A model generated the notes under the pieces. That model was not told the DNA's origin. It did not search any database and saw only the letters and a program-made list of their open reading frames with translations. Of a stretch of DNA of 64,000 nt, positions 42,452 through 51,146 are shown piece after piece. Source of the DNA: Planctomycetia bacterium (GTDB taxonomy: Bacteria; Planctomycetota; Phycisphaerae; UBA1845; UTPLA1); NCBI GenBank assembly GCA_015075745.1, contig JABTTW010000002.1, positions 1,068,453 through 1,132,452 of the forward strand. The letters run 5' to 3'. The position numbers and the translations under genes were made by a program. Each line of letters opens with the position of its first letter. Position 1 is the stretch's first letter.

Positions 42452-42904
42452 ATGCCCGGCACGTACTCGCAGGTTCTGTTACACGTCGTCTTCAGCACCA
42501 AGCATCGCGAGAAATGGATCAGTGCGCAGATCGCAGAGCGTCTCTTCCCATACATCGGCGGGATCATTCGCACTGAGAAGGGGACACTGCTCGACGTCGG
42601 CGGCATGGAGGATCATGTGCACCTGTACTTGCGCTGGCGGCCGGACGAGTCGATTTCAAATCTGATGCGAGTCGTGAAAGCGCGGTCGTCGAAATGGGTC
42701 CATGAAACGTTTCCAGAGCTCGCCGCGTTTGCATGGCAGGAGGGTTACTCCGCCTTTTCGGTCAGCAAGTCGCAGGAAGACGTGGTTAAAAAATACATCG
42801 CGAATCAGGCCGAGCATCATCGGCGTGAAGATTTTCGATCGGAGTTGCTGCGATTGCTGAGGGCGCACGGGGTCGAGTTCGACGTGAAGTATGTGTGTGA
42901 TTGA
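42452..42904 (+). CDS. IS200/IS605-type Y1 (HUH) transposase, RAYT-like
   Basis: 150 aa from ATG 42452 (MPGTYSQVLLHVVFSTKHRE), with AGGTG just upstream; the frame is open 18 nt further. The HUH motif is DHVHLY and the catalytic tyrosine is in VVKKYIANQAEHHRREDF. This is a single Tyr-recombinase-like HUH nuclease that cuts and rejoins single-stranded DNA at hairpins. No TnpB/IscB partner is present. It is intact and full-length. Flanking REP-like hairpins in inverse orientation suggest it is a REP-associated (RAYT) transposase, probably domesticated and acting on REP copies, rather than a free IS. Confidence 0.87.
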   Translation: MPGTYSQVLLHVVFSTKHREKWISAQIAERLFPYIGGIIRTEKGTLLDVGGMEDHVHLYLRWRPDESISNLMRVVKARSSKWVHETFPELAAFAWQEGYSAFSVSKSQEDVVKKYIANQAEHHRREDFRSELLRLLRAHGVEFDVKYVCD

Positions 42905-42971
42905 TGCACCTCTGCCCAGTCGAAAGCTTCCTCCGCCCCTAGCCGGGGCGGGGAGCGCTGCGCGATCAATT

Positions 42972-43080
42972 CCACGGGTTGCGCTCGGCGGCATGCGCCG
43001 CCTTCGCTCCACCCGTGGCTACAATCCGTCACCCGCTTCGGGGCGAAAAATCATTCGTGCGAGAAGGAATTCTCGCACGA
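42972..43080 (-). repeat. Downstream REP-like hairpins in inverse orientation
   Basis: CCACGGGT (42972-42979) pairs with ACCCGTGG (43011-43018) around GGCGGC/GCCGCC, the same outer arms as the upstream hairpin. A further perfect 11-bp hairpin (TCGTGCGAGAA with TTCTCGCACGA, loop GGAA) lies at 43055-43080, next to CGCTTCGGGGCG, which mirrors the upstream CCCCGAAGGGGCG. Confidence 0.75.
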
Positions 43081-43200
43081 GCGGCTTTGAGATCGGCCCG
43101 CCCACCACCGGTTGAAACCGGTTGCAAACACCGGCCGGCTAAAGCCCGGCCTCTGGAAGAACCGGCCTAATCTGCGCGCACATAGAGCAAGAATCCTTAG

Positions 43201-43500
43201 ATGGAGCCCAATTTGACCCTGGCGCATGAGGTGCCGCGCGATGAGCACTCGAAAAAAGACCCTCGGCCCCTTGGAACCTCGACCCCTCGGCCCCTTCTTG
43301 TGTCACCCTCCCGGCACATTTTTCAAAGACTTACAAACGAAATTCCCCGAAATTTTCCGTGCTCTTTCGGGCATGTACCGGTCGTGTTTCACCTTGCGCA
43401 TTTTCACGAAAAACCGCCAAAAACCCGAAGCGCCCCAACTCATGCCCTCCACAAGTGTTGGCACGATTTCCAAGAACCATGTGTCACCTTATGTCACCTT
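43201..43500 (-). repeat. Right long inverted arm of the RAYT element
   Basis: Inverse partner of 41970-42192 (see that entry). It includes tandem-like C-rich text with repeats of CCTCGGCCCCTT and CCTCGACCCCTCGGCCCC at 43258-43302, and a ~75-nt stretch absent from the left arm. Similar CTCGGCCCCT text recurs at 43555-43580, outside the arm. Confidence 0.72.
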
Positions 43501-43731
43501 CGATTTTGCAGCACTTGCGCGCGATCAACGCCCTTGTTTTCACCCTCGGCGCCTCGGCCCCTCGTTCCCTCGGCCCCTTTTTCCCGCCTATTGTCACCCT
43601 GGATTTGTCGACGCCCGAAACGGCGTTTCAGCCCAACGGCGCGTGGCGCGGCAGCGGCCGGGCGGCCGATGACTATAATGCCCGACCCGCACGGACAAGG
43701 CCCCGAACCGGGCCAACTTGGAAAGGACTGA
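43501..43731. other. Region between the RAYT element and the next gene
   Basis: About 230 nt with no supported gene; rich in CGGCCCC repeats. A perfect TATAAT lies at 43674-43679, 52 nt upstream of the next ATG, but no good -35 hexamer is at the right distance. It may be the -10 of the following lipoprotein gene. Confidence 0.4.
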
Positions 43732-44676
43732 ATGATTTTCGGAAAATGGATCGCACCGCGTGTCCTCATTGGATTAACGATTCTGGCGGCTGGTTGCCAC
43801 GAGCCGCCGGTCAAGCTGAGCGAGGCGAAGCTCGACGGCGCAGAGAATCAAAAAACTTCGGCGCCCAGATACTGGGAGCAGGAGCCCCAGCACATCCCCC
43901 CCACCGGCTATCGCAAAGTCGCCCTGGTCGAATTTGCGATTGAATACGTCACCGAAAAGCTCGAATCGCTCTCCGACAACCAGCCCGGCGTGGTGATCCA
44001 CGAATTCATCCCCATCGGCTTCGTCACCTCGATGGCCGGTGCAGGCCGGATTCGCATTCAGATCGACGAGGCACTGCGCAAGGAGTTCCCCGACGAGCTG
44101 CACGACCACTTCGTCGGGCTGCTCAAGGCCGAGGGCTACGAATTGATCCCGCAGGAGGCCGTCCGCTCGGCGCCGTCTTACAAGAAGCTGGTCCTCGGCG
44201 AGCCGGGCCACAACGACCTGGGCCATGCCTTCAACGTGGCCGGGACGGATGTCGGCGTGCCGCGGCTGCTCGTCATCGAGCCGGCGACGGGCTACGACGT
44301 CATCTTGGGGACGAACGACATGCGCACCGTGGAGCAGGTGGAGCAGGACCTGATCGAGGAGACCGGCGCGGACGCGGCGCTGCGCGTGCGATTTCGAATC
44401 AGCGTTTATCGCCAGGTGGCGTCGATGGAGAAGTGGTCGATCATGCGCGTGACCAAGGGCGAGAAGTCCGGGTTTCACTTCGCCGAGCGATCGCTGATCT
44501 CCGACGAGACAGTTGTGGAGAAGGAAGACTTCCTGCCGGTCGCGGGCATCATCAAGAAGATCAACACCGATCAGTACCGCGAGGCGATCCGCAAACTGTA
44601 TCCGCCCTTCCTGGCGATGGCGGTGCAGACGCTGGTAGCGGAGCCGGTGAAGACGGAGCTGGCCGAGGTGAATTAG
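43732..44676 (+). CDS. Hypothetical lipoprotein
   Basis: 314 aa. The signal peptide ends in ILAAGC, a lipobox-like motif, so lipid anchoring is likely. The mature part is mixed alpha/beta (YRKVALVEFAIEYVTEKLES, GRIRIQIDEALRKEFPDELHDHFVGLL, RLLVIEPATGYDVILG, GADAALRVRFRISVYRQ), without recognised domain. A ribosome site AAGG lies 5 nt before the ATG. A perfect TATAAT is 52 nt upstream. It is convergent with the large repeat protein downstream. Family could not be recognised; the pattern 'signal peptide, Cys, one globular domain' resembles planctomycete DUF lipoproteins. Confidence 0.65.
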   Translation: MIFGKWIAPRVLIGLTILAAGCHEPPVKLSEAKLDGAENQKTSAPRYWEQEPQHIPPTGYRKVALVEFAIEYVTEKLESLSDNQPGVVIHEFIPIGFVTSMAGAGRIRIQIDEALRKEFPDELHDHFVGLLKAEGYELIPQEAVRSAPSYKKLVLGEPGHNDLGHAFNVAGTDVGVPRLLVIEPATGYDVILGTNDMRTVEQVEQDLIEETGADAALRVRFRISVYRQVASMEKWSIMRVTKGEKSGFHFAERSLISDETVVEKEDFLPVAGIIKKINTDQYREAIRKLYPPFLAMAVQTLVAEPVKTELAEVN

Positions 44677-44712
44677 CCCGGCTGCGGGGCAATGGCTGGC
44701 TGATGAGAGGGG

Positions 44713-47700
44713 TTATTTGAGGCTGCCGTCGACGAGACGGATTTCTTCGATGTTCACGAACTGGATGCCGTGGACGCCATCCTGGGTGGGATCGGCCGAG
44801 CCGGACAACGTGACCGAGACCATTCCGCCGAATGCGGCGCCGCCTTGGGTGTAAGACCCGCCGATGAAGTCCCCGGGTGTCAGGGTGCCGACACCCATGA
44901 CCGTCACCGTCCAGCCGCCGCCGCTGAGCTGAAGAACGTCAAAATCCTCCTGGCCGTCAAAGGCGTCGGAACCGTTCTCCGTGAAGAATCCGCCGGTCAT
45001 TCGACTGTCGGACATGTAGGTGTCGTTACCTGTCCCTGCAAAAAAAAAGTCGGGCCCAAGGCCGCCCGCGGCCATATCGTTCCCGGGACCGCCGGTGAGG
45101 GTGTCCGCGCCGGGTCCGCCGAAGAGCATATCGTTGTCGTCGCCGCCCTCGATCATGTCCGCGCGGTTGCCGCCCTGAATCGTGTCATTGCCGTCGCCGC
45201 CGAAGAAGGTGATCGACTTGTCGAAATCGGACGGGCCGGAGCCAATGTCCGGGAGCGTGACCATGTCATCCCCGCCGAGCGCGTCGTAGTACTCAGTCTT
45301 GCTGAACTGACCGGCCACAAGGGTGTTGAAATCGACCGCGTCGTTTCCCTCGGTGAAGAGGGTCAGGGCCTGCATGGTGACGGTGACGGTGAGCGTGTCC
45401 ATCGTCGACGCCATGTCGTTGTTGGAGGTCTCGGTGGCGGTCGCTGTGACGCTCAGCATGACTGTATCGGCGGTCATCGCGGTGAGGGTGAGGCCTGCGA
45501 GGTCACCGGGGGCGAGGGTCCAGGAGCCGCCGCCGTTGTCTGTTCCCGCTGAGAGCGTCGCGTCGAGCGGGACGTTTTCGACTGTGATGGAGAGCGTTTC
45601 GGAGCCGTCGGAGTCGACCAGCGAGGCTGTGATGTCGAGGGCGATGGCTTCGTTGGTCAGGCCCGACGTGTCCATGACGGAGAGGTTCGGCGCATCGGCG
45701 ACGGCGGCGACGTTGATGGTCACCGTGCTGCCGACCGTGGCGAGGCCGTCGGTGACGTCGTAGGCGAAGTCGCCGGCTGGCCCTGATGCATCGAGGGCCG
45801 CGTCGAAGAGCAGGCCGGTGAGATCGGCTTCGCTGAGGATGTCGGTGACCATGACCGGCGTGCCGTCGGCGAGGGTGACGGTTCCGAGCATGGCATCGGG
45901 CAGGCCGGTGACGGTGATGGTCAGCATGTCGCCGACGTCGGGGTCGGTGGGGGCGACGATGTTGAGGGGGTTGTCCTGGGAGTCTTCGTCTACGTTCAAG
46001 ACGGATGGCTCGGCGACGATGGGTTCGTCGTTGGAGCCGTTAACGGTGACGGTGACGGTCGCGGTGCTTTGCGCGCCAAAGGTGTCTTCGATGGTGTAGG
46101 TGAAGGTGTCGGTGGTCGATTCATCCTGGCCGAGATCATTGAAGAGGCCGGTGAAATCGTAGATGACATCGTCGCCGACGATCGAGACGACGGCCCCGGC
46201 GATGGAGTCGGTGACGTTGGAGATGAAAAATGTGTCGCCGATGTCAATGTCGGAGTCATTGGAGAGGATCGTCGCGATCGGGATGACGAGCGGCGGAGCG
46301 TCCTTGAGGACTTCGACCATGTCATCTTCGGCGACGGGCGGGTCATTGACTCCGGTGACGGTCATGGTGACGGTCGCGGAGGCGGTGAGGCCGGCGAGGT
46401 CCTCAATTGTGTAGGTGAAGGTGTCGGTCGTGTTTGCGCCGGCGGCGAGCTCCTGGAAGAGGCCGGTGTGGTCGTAGATGACGTCGTCGCCGACGATGGA
46501 GACGACGGCGCCGGCGGCGGAATCGGTGACGTTGGAGATGGCGATGCTGTCGCCGATGTCGATGTCGAAGTCGTTGGCGAGGAGGTCGGGGCCGAAGAGG
46601 GTGACGGGGTCGCCGTCTTCCGTCGCCTGGCCTTCGTCATCCATCGCGACGGGCGGATCGTTGACGCCGTTTACCGTGACGGTGACGACGGCGGTGTCCT
46701 GGCCGCCGTGGGCGTCGTCGATGGTGTAGGTAAAGGTGTCGGTGGCGTTCTGACCGGCGCCGAGTTCGAGGAAGCTTTCGCCGGGGTCGTAGGTGACTTC
46801 GTTGCTATCGAGCGAGACGGCGCCGGTGGCGCTTGCGGCGTCGATGGAGACAATTGTCAGGACGTCGTCGGCGTCGATGTCGGTGTCGTTGGCGAGGAAG
46901 AAGGAGGCGGGCTGGGTCGTGGCGGGACCATCGGCGTCGACCGCGAATTCGTCGTCCGCGGCGATGGGGTCGTCATTGCGGCCGGTGATGTTGATGGTGA
47001 CTGTGGCGGTGCTGGTTGCGCCGGCCAGGTCCTGCATGGTGTAGGTGAAGAGGTCGGTTGTGTTCGCGCCGGCGGAGAGGCTCTGGAAGAGGCCGGTGTG
47101 ATCGTAGATGACGTTGGTGCCGACGATGGTGACGACGGCTCCGGCGAATGAGTCGGTGACGTTGGAGATGGTGAGCATGTCGCCGGTCGGCAGGTCCACG
47201 TCGGTGTCATTGGCGAGCAGGGTCGCGAAGGGGAGATTGAGGGGCGGATCGTCTTCGAAGGTGGCGCCGACATCGTTGAACGCCATGGGCGGATCGTTCA
47301 GCGGTGTGACGGTGACGGAGACGACGGTCGTGGCGCAGAGGGGAACCGCTCCGGCATCGCAGACTTCGTAAGCGAAGGCGTCGGGACCGTTGAAGTCTGT
47401 GTTGGGTGTGTAGGTGATGGCGCCGGTCATCGCGTTTACGCTCGTCGTGCCGCTTGCGGGGGCGAGGACGATGCGAACGGACGAGACGGCGAGACCGAAG
47501 TCGGCATCTTCATCGTTGGCGAGCACGTCGATGGTGACGGGAGTGTCTTCGGGCGTAGTGGCAGCGTCGGGCCGGGCGATCGGGGGCGCGGGGGTTGGGA
47601 GCGGTTGAGAGCCGCCATCGCCGTCGTCGCCGCCGTCGTCGGGCTGCTGGGAGAGGTAGTTGAAAATGACGTCGGCGATGATCTGGAAGATTGTGAAGAG

Positions 47701-48330
47701 AAGCAGATAGCCGAGACAGCCGGGACAGAACTGGAAGAGAAACGCGAGGAGAATGACAGTGGGGTCAATGACGAGTTGGGCGCTGTTGTCCTTGCCGCTG
47801 AGGCTCAGGACTTCGTCGACCTTCGTGGGATCGACGACGAGACTCATCAACTCCGGGTTAGCGGCAACGTAGGCGTCGACGCCGGTAAGGCCGACGGGCA
47901 GCTCTCGGGCGGATAGGACTTTTTCCGGCTGCCACTGGTCGCCCCGTGCGGAGATGACGCGGGTGACCTGTTTTGTCTTGGGATTGAACTCCATGGAGGT
48001 GTTCTTGCCGCGGCGGCTGGTGGCGAGGTTTGTCAGTGCGAGACCATCGCGGCCTTCACCGTAACCGCCCTGGATGTTTCGATCGGGCTCGGGGTAGATG
48101 AGTCGGAATTGGTTGGAGGACGGGTCAATTTCGAGTGCGATGGCGCCGCCGAAGGCGGTGTTGTTGAGTTCGAGTGTGAGTGGATGATTGGGGGTGAGGT
48201 TGATCCGGATGGCTCGGGCGGCGTCGAAACTGTTTGCGCCGCAGCCGGCCCAGTAGTTGATGTTGAGAATGAGGGCGGCACAGAGCAGGGCTTTGAGCCG
48301 AAAGAGGAAACGGCGCCGTCCAGCGAGCAT
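44713..48330 (-). CDS. Large cadherin-like/VCBS-repeat surface protein with RTX-type C-terminal repeats
   Basis: 1205 aa from ATG 48330, chosen for GGGGAG upstream; the frame is open to 48369. A hydrophobic signal (ALLCAALILNINYW) ends in AGC, possibly a lipobox. About 250 residues of unique sequence follow. Then come five or more tandem ~100-110-residue beta-sandwich repeats of the cadherin-like/VCBS (tandem-95) kind, each with ANDxDxD, FTYTIxD, and VTVTVNGxND elements. Two more divergent repeats come next. Near the C-terminus RTX-type calcium-binding nonapeptides appear (GGDGNDTIQGG, GGPGADTLTGGPGNDM). Such proteins are adhesins or surface-layer components needing Ca2+. It ends with a beta domain and no PEP-CTERM. 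Confidence 0.82.
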   Translation of the reverse strand: MLAGRRRFLFRLKALLCAALILNINYWAGCGANSFDAARAIRINLTPNHPLTLELNNTAFGGAIALEIDPSSNQFRLIYPEPDRNIQGGYGEGRDGLALTNLATSRRGKNTSMEFNPKTKQVTRVISARGDQWQPEKVLSARELPVGLTGVDAYVAANPELMSLVVDPTKVDEVLSLSGKDNSAQLVIDPTVILLAFLFQFCPGCLGYLLLFTIFQIIADVIFNYLSQQPDDGGDDGDGGSQPLPTPAPPIARPDAATTPEDTPVTIDVLANDEDADFGLAVSSVRIVLAPASGTTSVNAMTGAITYTPNTDFNGPDAFAYEVCDAGAVPLCATTVVSVTVTPLNDPPMAFNDVGATFEDDPPLNLPFATLLANDTDVDLPTGDMLTISNVTDSFAGAVVTIVGTNVIYDHTGLFQSLSAGANTTDLFTYTMQDLAGATSTATVTINITGRNDDPIAADDEFAVDADGPATTQPASFFLANDTDIDADDVLTIVSIDAASATGAVSLDSNEVTYDPGESFLELGAGQNATDTFTYTIDDAHGGQDTAVVTVTVNGVNDPPVAMDDEGQATEDGDPVTLFGPDLLANDFDIDIGDSIAISNVTDSAAGAVVSIVGDDVIYDHTGLFQELAAGANTTDTFTYTIEDLAGLTASATVTMTVTGVNDPPVAEDDMVEVLKDAPPLVIPIATILSNDSDIDIGDTFFISNVTDSIAGAVVSIVGDDVIYDFTGLFNDLGQDESTTDTFTYTIEDTFGAQSTATVTVTVNGSNDEPIVAEPSVLNVDEDSQDNPLNIVAPTDPDVGDMLTITVTGLPDAMLGTVTLADGTPVMVTDILSEADLTGLLFDAALDASGPAGDFAYDVTDGLATVGSTVTINVAAVADAPNLSVMDTSGLTNEAIALDITASLVDSDGSETLSITVENVPLDATLSAGTDNGGGSWTLAPGDLAGLTLTAMTADTVMLSVTATATETSNNDMASTMDTLTVTVTMQALTLFTEGNDAVDFNTLVAGQFSKTEYYDALGGDDMVTLPDIGSGPSDFDKSITFFGGDGNDTIQGGNRADMIEGGDDNDMLFGGPGADTLTGGPGNDMAAGGLGPDFFFAGTGNDTYMSDSRMTGGFFTENGSDAFDGQEDFDVLQLSGGGWTVTVMGVGTLTPGDFIGGSYTQGGAAFGGMVSVTLSGSADPTQDGVHGIQFVNIEEIRLVDGSLK

Positions 48331-48520
48331 GATGCAATTCTCCCCTGTCGCGATAGCGATTGAGCGCATGAGCGCGGTTGCGAGGCGGCAATGACGCCGT
48401 CGGTCGCCAGGCCCCCGGTGTGCGGGATGAGTTTCCCCCTCCGCCTGCGACTAGTTGACAGTCTAACGGAGTTTGTGAGATCGGGTCAAGAAAGAGGGCC
48501 GGATTTGAAGGGGAAACGCG

Positions 48521-48540
48521 AAAAGCGGGGCGTGCCCCAC
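48521..48540 (-). terminator. Rho-independent terminator after the tandem-repeat surface gene
   Basis: On the minus strand GTGGGG and CCCCGC pair around a CACG loop (6-bp stem with one G-T pair) and TTTT follows. It lies 28 nt after the stop of the gene at 48568-50589 and before the next minus-strand gene. Confidence 0.62.
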
Positions 48541-48567
48541 GGCCCTTTCGGCGCGATGACGGAGTTG

Positions 48568-50589
48568 TTATGACGAACTGTTACGCACTTCCCGCCACTT
48601 GACGATTTTCGTCTTGGTGGATTCGCAGTCGGAGGGCGAATCACTCGCTGCGCAGGAACCGACGACGGTCCAACCGGAGTTGCCCGCGAGGCCGGAGACA
48701 TCCGAGGCGGTGTGTGAGGGGAAGAAATAAGTGGCGCCGTCGTTGATCTTCACCATGCTGCCGCAGCGCAATTCAGGACAATTCGTGTTGGTCGTGACTC
48801 TGGAGGCGGCGTCGAAGCGGAGAATCCCGCCGGATTCGACGATGAGTTTACCGGCGCTACCGTTCACGGTGAGATTGTGGCCCTGAAGGTCGAGCGTGCC
48901 TTCGGCGATGATCAGGTCCTGCGAATACTGATTGAGGACGAGATCGGCATTTAGTTTGACAGAGCCGGCCACGCAGCGACTCTTGTTAATGGTGATATCT
49001 CGGGGGAGCTTGCCGGCGCCGCCGTTGGTGTCGATGGTCTGATCGCCGTCTCCATCGAGGACCAGCGTAACGGCATTCCAGCTTTGGACTGACGAGTCCG
49101 CGGTTGAAATGTCGCCGGCCACGTAGATCGTTCCACCCTGAAAGTAGTTGACGCTGGTCAGGGTGAAGCTGCCGTTGACATCCATCGGCCCGTTGACGGT
49201 GACACTGTTACCGCCGGTGCTGATTTCTACATTGCCGTAGCTCATGGTTCCCGGCGTGATCGTCTTGTCGTAGCCGACAAAACGAAGGGCCTGGGGGCCG
49301 GCGTCGACGTTTCCGGCGGTATGGGTCCAATGATTGAAGACCCCGATGGGCCCGGCGATGGTCAGGGTTCCGCCTGGCTTATTGATATCCACGCTGGGAA
49401 CCAGTGCATTTGGAACACCAGCGGTGAGCGACTGATCGCCGGCGCCATCGAAACGGATGACGGTGCCGGGATAGCCGATCAGGGCGGTGTCGTTGGAGGT
49501 GACGTTGCCCGCCACATTGATGGCGCCGCCGTTCATGTAATTGACACTCTGGATGGTGAATGAGCCGTTCACGTCCATCGTGCCGGACGTCGTAATGCTG
49601 TTGCCGCCGGTGTTGAAGACGACATCGCCGTAGGTCATTGAGCCTGGAACGATGGTCTTGTCGAAGCCGACGAACTGGAGCGGCTGGGTACCGGGATCGA
49701 CGAGACCGGCGGAGTGGGTCCAGTGATTGAAGACGCCGATCGGTCCGTTGATGGTGAGGGTTCCGCTCGGCTTGTCGATGTTCACGCTTGGAACCAAGGC
49801 ATTGGGAACACCGGCGATGAGGGATTGGTTGCCGGTTCCGTTGAACAAGATGACAGTACCGGGATAGCCAATCAGGGCGGTGTCGTTGGAGGTGACGTTT
49901 CCGGCGACGGCGATGGTTCCGCCGTTCATGTAATTGACGGAGCTGATGACCAGATTTCCAGCAAGCGTAATGGTTCCGGTAGTCGTGACGCTGTTGCCGC
50001 CGGTGGCGATGGTGAGGTTGTTGAGGACGGCGGAGCCGACGTTGACGGACTTGTCATAGGTGTCGAGGGTCACAGTACCGCCGTTGTGAAGAAAAGTGCC
50101 GCCGGAGATGGTGAGATTTCTGAGTACAAAAAACGTGCCGGAGGTCGATTGGAAGGTTCCCGCGCTTTGGATGAAGGGGCCGTTGCAGTCGATCATGGCG
50201 TCGCCGCCGCGAAAGGTCCCGTCGGCGAAGAGTATTCCGGTGCTGCCGACGGTGAGCTGGGCCCCTGCTGCCTGGGTGATGGTGCCGGTGTAGCCTGCTT
50301 TTACGTCCAGGCCGTTGATGCTGACGTTGGTGTTGATCGTGACGTCACTGGTCCCCGATGCACTGAATTGGGCGACGTCGCTGGTGGTCGGCAGCTTTCC
50401 GCCGGACCAGTTGGCGGCGGTGCTCCAGTTGCTTCCTGAGCCACCAATCCACGAGACCACAGCCGCCGGGCACCAATGAGCGGTCATCGGAATCGTGCAG
50501 ACGAGAGCGAGGATCGAAACGAACGGAAACCGGCGAATGCCTATGGACGGCCTTGGCGAGTTGGACGGTACTGGTGTGCGGGTATTCAT
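48568..50589 (-). CDS. Secreted beta-helix-like protein with 131-residue tandem repeats
   Basis: 673 aa. A signal peptide (VSILALVCTIPMTAHWCPAAV) is followed by WIGGSGSNWSTAANWSGG, the opening typical of autotransporter-type 'G-S-x-W/NW' passenger repeats. A Gly/Thr/Asn-rich beta-helix-like body follows. Between about residues 190 and 500 a 131-residue unit recurs two to three times (SVNYMNGG, SNDTALIGYPGTV, NALVPSV, IGVFNHWTH). The C-terminus (DSPSDCESTKTKIVKWREV) has no PEP-CTERM, RTX or lipobox signal and no autotransporter barrel, so it may be released or retained by other means. GGAAG lies 9 nt before the ATG. The DNA repeats suggest recent duplication. Confidence 0.72.
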   Translation of the reverse strand: MNTRTPVPSNSPRPSIGIRRFPFVSILALVCTIPMTAHWCPAAVVSWIGGSGSNWSTAANWSGGKLPTTSDVAQFSASGTSDVTINTNVSINGLDVKAGYTGTITQAAGAQLTVGSTGILFADGTFRGGDAMIDCNGPFIQSAGTFQSTSGTFFVLRNLTISGGTFLHNGGTVTLDTYDKSVNVGSAVLNNLTIATGGNSVTTTGTITLAGNLVISSVNYMNGGTIAVAGNVTSNDTALIGYPGTVILFNGTGNQSLIAGVPNALVPSVNIDKPSGTLTINGPIGVFNHWTHSAGLVDPGTQPLQFVGFDKTIVPGSMTYGDVVFNTGGNSITTSGTMDVNGSFTIQSVNYMNGGAINVAGNVTSNDTALIGYPGTVIRFDGAGDQSLTAGVPNALVPSVDINKPGGTLTIAGPIGVFNHWTHTAGNVDAGPQALRFVGYDKTITPGTMSYGNVEISTGGNSVTVNGPMDVNGSFTLTSVNYFQGGTIYVAGDISTADSSVQSWNAVTLVLDGDGDQTIDTNGGAGKLPRDITINKSRCVAGSVKLNADLVLNQYSQDLIIAEGTLDLQGHNLTVNGSAGKLIVESGGILRFDAASRVTTNTNCPELRCGSMVKINDGATYFFPSHTASDVSGLAGNSGWTVVGSCAASDSPSDCESTKTKIVKWREVRNSSS
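49140..50010 (-). repeat. 393-bp tandem repeats within a surface-protein gene
   Basis: The unit containing TGGGTCCA(A/G)TGATTGAAGAC recurs at 49322 and 49715, exactly 393 nt apart (131 codons). The neighbouring sequence also matches at this offset, for example AGGGCGGTGTCGTTGGAGGT and CCGTTCATGTAATTGAC. A third, more diverged half-unit starts near 49140. Confidence 0.85.
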
Positions 50590-50891
50590 CTGGTGTCACT
50601 TCCAATTGCTCCGGGGCCCGGGAGGCGACGGTCTGTGCTCGCACAGCGATTCTTCGCCTGGCAATCTTCTCGGCCATGGCGGGGACTCGGCACAGATCGG
50701 GCCACCGCCAACCAAAGCATCGGAAACAAATCTCGACGTGCAAAGGACATAGTTCCGCAGACGTCCGGAGTGGTTTGGGGGCGGGACGGCGACTGCCCGA
50801 TAGAAAGGCGGCGGCAGCGCGCGGCGTCGGGACAGCGGTTGTAGGAGGTAAGCGCGGAGGCCTTTTCTCGGACGAAGGTCAAAATTTTGTT
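50590..50891. other. Intergenic region between divergent surface-protein and EFG1 genes
   Basis: About 300 nt without a supported gene. Self-complementary patches occur (for example CTGTGCTCGCACAG near 50632-50645, an uninterrupted dyad), so the 5-prime leader of the minus-strand surface gene may be structured. No known riboswitch pattern was recognised. Confidence 0.4.
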
Positions 50892-50921
50892 TGACTGGTG
50901 TTTTATGGACCGGATATACTA
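50892..50921 (+). promoter_or_regulatory. Candidate sigma-70 promoter for the EFG1-type fusA
   Basis: TTGACT (50892-50897) and TATACT (50916-50921) are 18 nt apart, both 5/6 to the consensus. The start would be near 50928, giving a ~220-nt leader before ATG 51147. The leader includes a 6-bp hairpin GCATGT/ACATGC at 51074-51089. Confidence 0.52.
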
Positions 50922-51146
50922 AGGGGCTCGGCCTTAACCAGCCGATCAGACCGCCGAATCGATTCTCCCCCTTTGAAATACCAAGGGAAGATCGTCGCCG
51001 AACCGCAAAACGTCGCGGGGCGGCAAGGTTTCAGCTCCGCAATTTTAGCGGCAGGCTGAATTGGAATGAATGTGCATGTCGAGACATGCGGAGTTGACGA
51101 GATGGCCGTTTCGACGAAAGTCAGGACTACGACCGAAGGTGATGAG

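Larger units (their letters stand above)
41967..43505 (+). mobile_element. RAYT/IS200-type element with nested inverted repeats
   Basis: A ~1.5-kb segment forming a large imperfect palindrome around a single Y1 transposase gene. Long inverted arms (41970-42192 and 43201-43500) enclose REP-like hairpins (42304-42426 and 42972-43080), which enclose the transposase (42452-42904). IS200/IS605 elements normally have only short subterminal hairpins, whereas RAYTs are flanked by inverted REP sequences; this looks like the latter plus extra arms. The exact ends are not defined and no target duplication is expected for this class. Confidence 0.65.

Noticed and set aside
43055..43080. Hairpin as a terminator of the transposase gene
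   Set aside because: No T-run follows; it lies in the REP-like cluster, which explains it better.
43226..43672. Open frames in the right arm that resemble frames in the left arm
   Set aside because: The similarity follows from the inverted DNA repeat, and the frames have no start signals, so I treat them as repeat sequence and not genes.
46069..47151. A 360-codon plus-strand open frame opposite the cadherin-like repeats
   Set aside because: It mirrors the repeat structure of the minus-strand gene, is rich in Gly/Val/Asp from antisense of Thr/Asp/Ser codons and has no family features.
50590..50760. Possible c-di-GMP riboswitch upstream of the surface-protein gene
   Set aside because: Some hairpins are present but the conserved GEMM core was not found.
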